The notes under the pieces are model-generated. The model was given only the letters and a program-made list of their open reading frames with translations. It made no database searches and had not been told where the DNA came from. Shown here piece by piece: positions 8,879-11,766 of a DNA stretch of 11,766 nt. Every line of letters starts with the position of its first letter. The stretch's first letter is position 1. The DNA lies in contig CM022677.1 of assembly GCA_012295275.1 (NCBI GenBank), positions 1,354,647 to 1,366,412 of the forward strand, given 5' to 3'. The position numbers were made by a program, and so were the translations under genes. The stretch comes from Chrysomallon squamiferum. Taxonomy: Eukaryota > Mollusca > Gastropoda > Neomphalida > Peltospiridae.

Positions 8879-8922
8879 GTCTACGGCGATCGCTTCGTTG
8901 CTTAACTTCGGTGACCGACGAT
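8879..8922 (-). pseudogene. 5S rRNA-like fragment
   Basis: On the minus strand, tcaccgaagttaagcaacg (8896-8914) matches the strongly conserved central part of eukaryotic 5S rRNA, around the start of the internal promoter. The preceding cgtcgg also resembles 5S, and the following gccgtagac resembles its 3' end, with most of the molecule between them missing. Far too short for a functional 5S gene (about 120 nt). Either a 5S pseudogene scrap or the head of a 5S-derived SINE. The match is from memory of the family, not a search. Confidence 0.55.
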
Positions 8923-9000
8923 AAAATAAAATAAAATAAAATAAAATAAAATAAAATAAAATAAAATAAAATAAATAAATAAATAAATAAATAATAATAA
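8921..9000. repeat. (AAAAT)n then (AAAT)n and (AAT)n microsatellite
   Basis: About ten ATAAA units followed by AAAT and AAT units. Confidence 0.96.
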
Positions 9001-9010
9001 GAACAAAAAA

Positions 9011-9059
9011 ATATGACGAGAGAAAAGGAAAAAAGTCGTCGGGTTTCATACGTCCACTT
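9011..9059 (-). repeat. Inverted fragment of the 1-kb satellite unit
   Basis: tatgacgagagaaaagg through cgggtttcat and cgtccact is the reverse complement, with a few differences, of 10082-10129 and 11095-11132 within the satellite units (agtggacgg ... tctctcgtcat). It ends abruptly in ATT repeats. Confidence 0.85.
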
Positions 9060-9061
9060 TC

Positions 9062-9092
<31 letters not shown>

Positions 9093-9116
9093 TATTATTA
9101 TTATTATTATTATTAC
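9060..9116. repeat. (ATT)n microsatellite
   Basis: About 17 ATT units with one slip. Confidence 0.95.
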
Positions 9117-9120
9117 AGCG

Positions 9121-9174
9121 AAACTGACATCGATAGCCAGTAGCGAGACCTTTTCCACTCGACTTGGCGATCCC
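9121..9174 (+). repeat. Unknown short element, plus-strand diverged copy
   Basis: Begins aaactgacatcgatag and ends gacttggcgatccc, between two ATT tracts. Aligns with the minus-strand element at 8679-8772 if an internal segment is missing here. Confidence 0.45.
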
Positions 9175-9260
9175 ATTATTATTATTTTTTTTATTTTTTT
9201 TTTATTATTATTATTGTTGTTGTTGTTGTTGTTGTTACTATTATTATTATGAGTATTATT
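9175..9260. repeat. (ATT)n, T-run and (TTG)n tract at the satellite edge
   Basis: Mixed simple repeats that occupy the place of the (ATT)n tract found inside later satellite units. Homology to the satellite starts at 9261. Confidence 0.9.
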
Positions 9261-9745
9261 GCCATCGTTATCGTTGTCGTTATTCAGCGCGCGCAATAAG
9301 AACAAAGATAAATAGACGTCGGTTCGTCTTTTTTTTCTTTTCATTTTTTTTAATTTTTAATTTTCAGGCACTACCGGACAATTCGCCAGTTGCCTCATTT
9401 ATTCACGAATAACCTACCCATTTACGATTGACCACGTTCTCTTTGAATATTAAAAATTATTTTATGTACAGTAAGCTGTTACTGCTTGTTTTATGATATA
9501 ATATATATTCGTGCATGTCTGTATTGTTGTTGTCATTTGTATTTAGTGTTTACTGTTTCGAATGAATATAACGAAAAATTAAAATTAAAATTAAAATTAA
9601 AAAAATAAATAGATGGGCAAATTGTTTTCACTGAAACCATAAATTTGTAAAAATGTGTGGCAGACATTAAATTTTGTCTTAATTGAAAATAACGACGATT
9701 ACGATTTAAATTATAAAATGATCAGACATGTTGTTGTTGCGGTTA
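9261..9745. repeat. Satellite array, truncated first copy (right half only)
   Basis: Starts gccatcgttatcgttgtcg and matches the right part of the later units: 10448-10740 and 11466-11760. More diverged than those two are from each other. Contains about 0.2 kb (near 9462-9668, including an AATTAA repeat) absent from the later copies. Confidence 0.9.
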
Positions 9746-9767
9746 GTCAGAAAACATCTTTACGAAT

Positions 9768-9832
9768 GGAAGATTGAGCCCACTCCACAATGTGCCTAGT
9801 ACCGTGCGTCGGTACCGTGAACTCAGTCTTCC
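9768..9832 (+). other. Hairpin in satellite unit 1
   Basis: ggaagattgag (9768-9778) pairs with ctcagtcttcc (9822-9832), 11 bp with one G-U. Inside, gtacc (9799-9803) can pair with ggtac (9811-9815). Outside, aaaacat (9751-9757) and atgtttt (9833-9839) can also pair. Confidence 0.75.
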
Positions 9833-10125
9833 ATGTTTTTTTTTCACTGCAACACAACTAACTCATTTATTAAACGTTTTGGACAAAAAAAACAACAACT
9901 TTTTGGCAGAACCAAGTTCAAACTAAATTCCGTATAGAATGATTTTTGGAATCAAGCACACAAACGTGGCGGCAACTTTGCATCGAATTTAGAGATTATT
10001 TTTCTCTGGTAATTTCGACGAGTACACGAAACGAGAATTATTAGAGGGAGATAAGCCGAGTAAGGAAATGAAGGCGGTGACAGTGGACGGATGAAACCCG
10101 ATGTCTTTTTTCCTTTTCTCTCGTC

Positions 10126-10206
10126 ATATATATATATATATATATTATATTTATTTTTCTTTTTTTATTTTTTTTTTTTTTTTTTTTTTTTTTATTTATT
10201 TTTTTG
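10126..10206. repeat. (AT)n and long T run in unit 1
   Basis: AT dinucleotides then T-rich sequence with occasional A. Ends ttttttgcag, an acceptor-like sequence. Confidence 0.93.
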
Positions 10207-10380
10207 CAGTGACCGTGTTGTGTATGTTTGATTGTGTGTGTACGTATGTTGTTTCAGCTCGCGCCTGTGTGTGTGTGCGTGTGCGTGTGAGCGCGTGCCG
10301 GTTTGAAAAAGGTATCTTCCAACGTAAAATTGAATTGCGAGATCACGACGGCGCGATAATTAATGTATTTTCATTTCGAT

Positions 10381-10384
10381 TTTA

Positions 10385-10447
<63 letters not shown>
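10381..10447. repeat. (ATT)n microsatellite in unit 1
   Basis: About 21 ATT units. Confidence 0.96.
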
Positions 10448-10762
10448 GCCATCGTTATCGTTGTCGTTATTCAGCGCACGCAATAAGAAGAACGAAGATA
10501 AATAGACGTCGGTTCGTCTTTTTTTTTTTTTTTTTTTCTTTCTTTCTTTTAAATTTTCAGTCACTGCCCGACAATTCTGCAGTTGCCTCATCTATTGACG
10601 AATAACCTACCCATTTACAATTGACCAGGTTCACTTTGAACATTAAATATTATTAAATTCTGTCTTAATTGAAAATAACGACGATTACGATTTAATTTAT
10701 GAAATGATCAGACACGTTGTTGTTGTTGTTGCAGCAGTTAGTCAGAAAACATCTTTACGAAT

Positions 10763-10836
10763 GGAAGATTGAACCCACTCCACAGACGGCAGTGTATGTT
10801 TGATTGTGTGCGTCGGTACCGGGGACTCAGTCTTCC
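10763..10836 (+). other. Hairpin in satellite unit 2
   Basis: ggaagattga pairs with tcagtcttcc at the same place as in unit 1. The loop differs in sequence and is nine bases longer, so the stem is conserved while the loop is not. Confidence 0.7.
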
Positions 10837-11131
10837 ATGCGTATTTTTCACCGCAGCAAAACTAACTCATTTATTAAACGTTTTGGACAAAAAAACACAA
10901 CAACTTTTTGGCAGAACCAAGTTCAAACTAATTCCGTATAGAATGATTTTTGGAATCAAGCACACAAACGTGGCGGCAACTTTGCATCGAATTTAGAGAT
11001 TATTTTTCTCTGGTAATTTCGACGAGTACACGAAACGAGAATTATTAGAGGGAGATAAGCCGAGTAAGGAAATGAAGGCGGTGACAGTGGACGGATGAAA
11101 CCCGATGTCTTTTTTCCTTTTCTCTCGTCAT

Positions 11132-11205
11132 ACATATATATATATATTTTTCTTTATTTATTCTTATTTTAATTTTTTTTTTTTTTTTTTATTTATTTTT
11201 TTGCA
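11132..11205. repeat. (AT)n and T-rich tract in unit 2
   Basis: Shorter counterpart of 10126-10206, again ending ttttttgcag. Confidence 0.92.
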
Positions 11206-11387
11206 GTGACCGTGTTGTGTATGTTTGATTGTGTGTGTACGTATGTTGTTTCAGCTCGCGCCTGTGCGTGTGTGTGTGCGTGTGCGTGTGTGCGCGTGCC
11301 GGTTTGAAAAAGGTATCTTCCAACGTAAAATTGAATTGCGAGATCACGACGGCGCGATAATTAATGTATTTTCATTTCGATTTTAAC

Positions 11388-11397
11388 ATCATCATCA

Positions 11398-11465
<68 letters not shown>
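11388..11465. repeat. (ATC)4 (ATT)n microsatellite in unit 2
   Basis: Four ATC units then about 21 ATT units. Confidence 0.95.
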
Positions 11466-11760
11466 GCCATCGTTATCGTTGTCGTTATTCAGCGCACGCA
11501 ATAAGAAGAACGAAGATAAATAGACGTCGGTTCGTCTTTTTTTTTTTCTTTTCTTTTCTTTCTTTCTTTTAAATTTTCAGTCACTGCCCGACAATTCTGC
11601 AGTTGCCTCATCTATTGACGAATAACCTACCCATTTACAATTGACCAGGTTGACTTTGAACATTAAATATTATTACATTCTGTCTTACTTGAAAATAACG
11701 ACGATTACGATTTAATTTATGAAATGATCAGACACGTTGTTGTTGTTGTTGCAGCAGTTA

Positions 11761-11766
11761 GTCAGA
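11761..11766. repeat. Start of satellite unit 3 at window edge
   Basis: gtcaga repeats the first bases of units 1 and 2, so the array probably continues to the right. Confidence 0.7.

Larger units (their letters stand above)
9746..10740. repeat. Satellite unit 1, full copy (995 bp)
   Basis: Runs from gtcagaaaacatctttacg to the next occurrence. In order: a hairpin (9768-9832); a conserved block with gaacgaagtt-like AT-poor DNA (about 9890-10127); AT and T runs; a GT/GCGT-rich stretch (about 10210-10305); a block ending gcgataattaatg; (ATT)n; gccatcg; a TTTC run; and cactgcccgac. No open frame other than those through simple repeats. Confidence 0.93.
10741..11760. repeat. Satellite unit 2, full copy (1020 bp)
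   Basis: Collinear with unit 1. Non-repetitive blocks are almost identical (for example 10908-11131 against about 9897-10127). Differences are concentrated in the hairpin loop and in lengths of the AT, T, GT, ATT and TTTC tracts. Its ATT tract begins with four ATC units (11388-11400). Confidence 0.93.

Noticed and set aside
8496-9344. Several minus-strand and plus-strand frames up to 190 codons
   Set aside because: They are translations of ATT, TTG and AAAAT repeats (runs of N, I, L, Y), with no complex protein sequence.
10101-10605. Open frames in satellite unit 1
   Set aside because: Mostly poly-F, poly-L or poly-Y from T and ATT runs. The equivalent frame in unit 2 is altered by tract length.
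10769-10996. 75-codon frame in satellite unit 2
   Set aside because: Not preserved in unit 1, where insertions and deletions shift it.
9746-11766. Hammerhead ribozyme or tRNA in the satellite
   Set aside because: I found cgaaac but no matching ctgatga core in the right order, and no tRNA cloverleaf.

Overview
This is a eukaryotic nuclear window. It holds one nearly complete, intron-rich protein-coding gene on the + strand (1-7974), followed by about 3.7 kb of repeat-dominated intergenic DNA. The gene encodes the DEAD-box RNA helicase DDX49 (yeast Dbp8 family), which acts in early nucleolar processing of small-subunit rRNA. I assembled 12 exons from splice signals, reading phase and conserved helicase motifs. 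Their phases agree throughout and give 449 codons to a TAA stop. The native start codon and promoter lie just left of the window. The host is an animal. AT-rich introns, a CpG-poor gene body beside CpG-rich intergenic DNA, and the general look of the protein suggest an invertebrate, perhaps a mollusc or another lophotrochozoan, but that placement is low confidence.

Layout. 1-3742: exons 1-6, carrying the Q motif, Walker A, PTREL, TPGR, DEAD, SAT and the start of the second RecA-like domain. Intron 3 contains a coding-like stretch (1885-2286) unrelated to the helicase. 4225-4669: exon 7 sits in locally duplicated DNA. Its acceptor plus first coding part is present three times (period exactly 81 bp, in frame), and its donor region is present twice. 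5425-7974: exons 8-12, with motif VI, the C-terminal extension and a lysine-rich tail. The donor of exon 10 has seeded a 31-bp minisatellite of 12 full units. Two AATAAA signals follow the stop.

8070-8560 shows no gene. 8570-9260 is a patchwork of microsatellites around a 5S-rRNA-like fragment, two diverged inverted copies of an unknown short element, and an inverted fragment of the satellite. 9261-11766 is a tandem array of a unit of about 1.0 kb: a right-half copy, two full copies of 995 and 1020 bp, and the first six bases of another.

I see no operon-like or multi-gene system and no convincing new biological system. The most interesting features are the tandem duplications that copy splice sites within one housekeeping gene, the satellite with its conserved hairpin, and the 5S-derived fragment.
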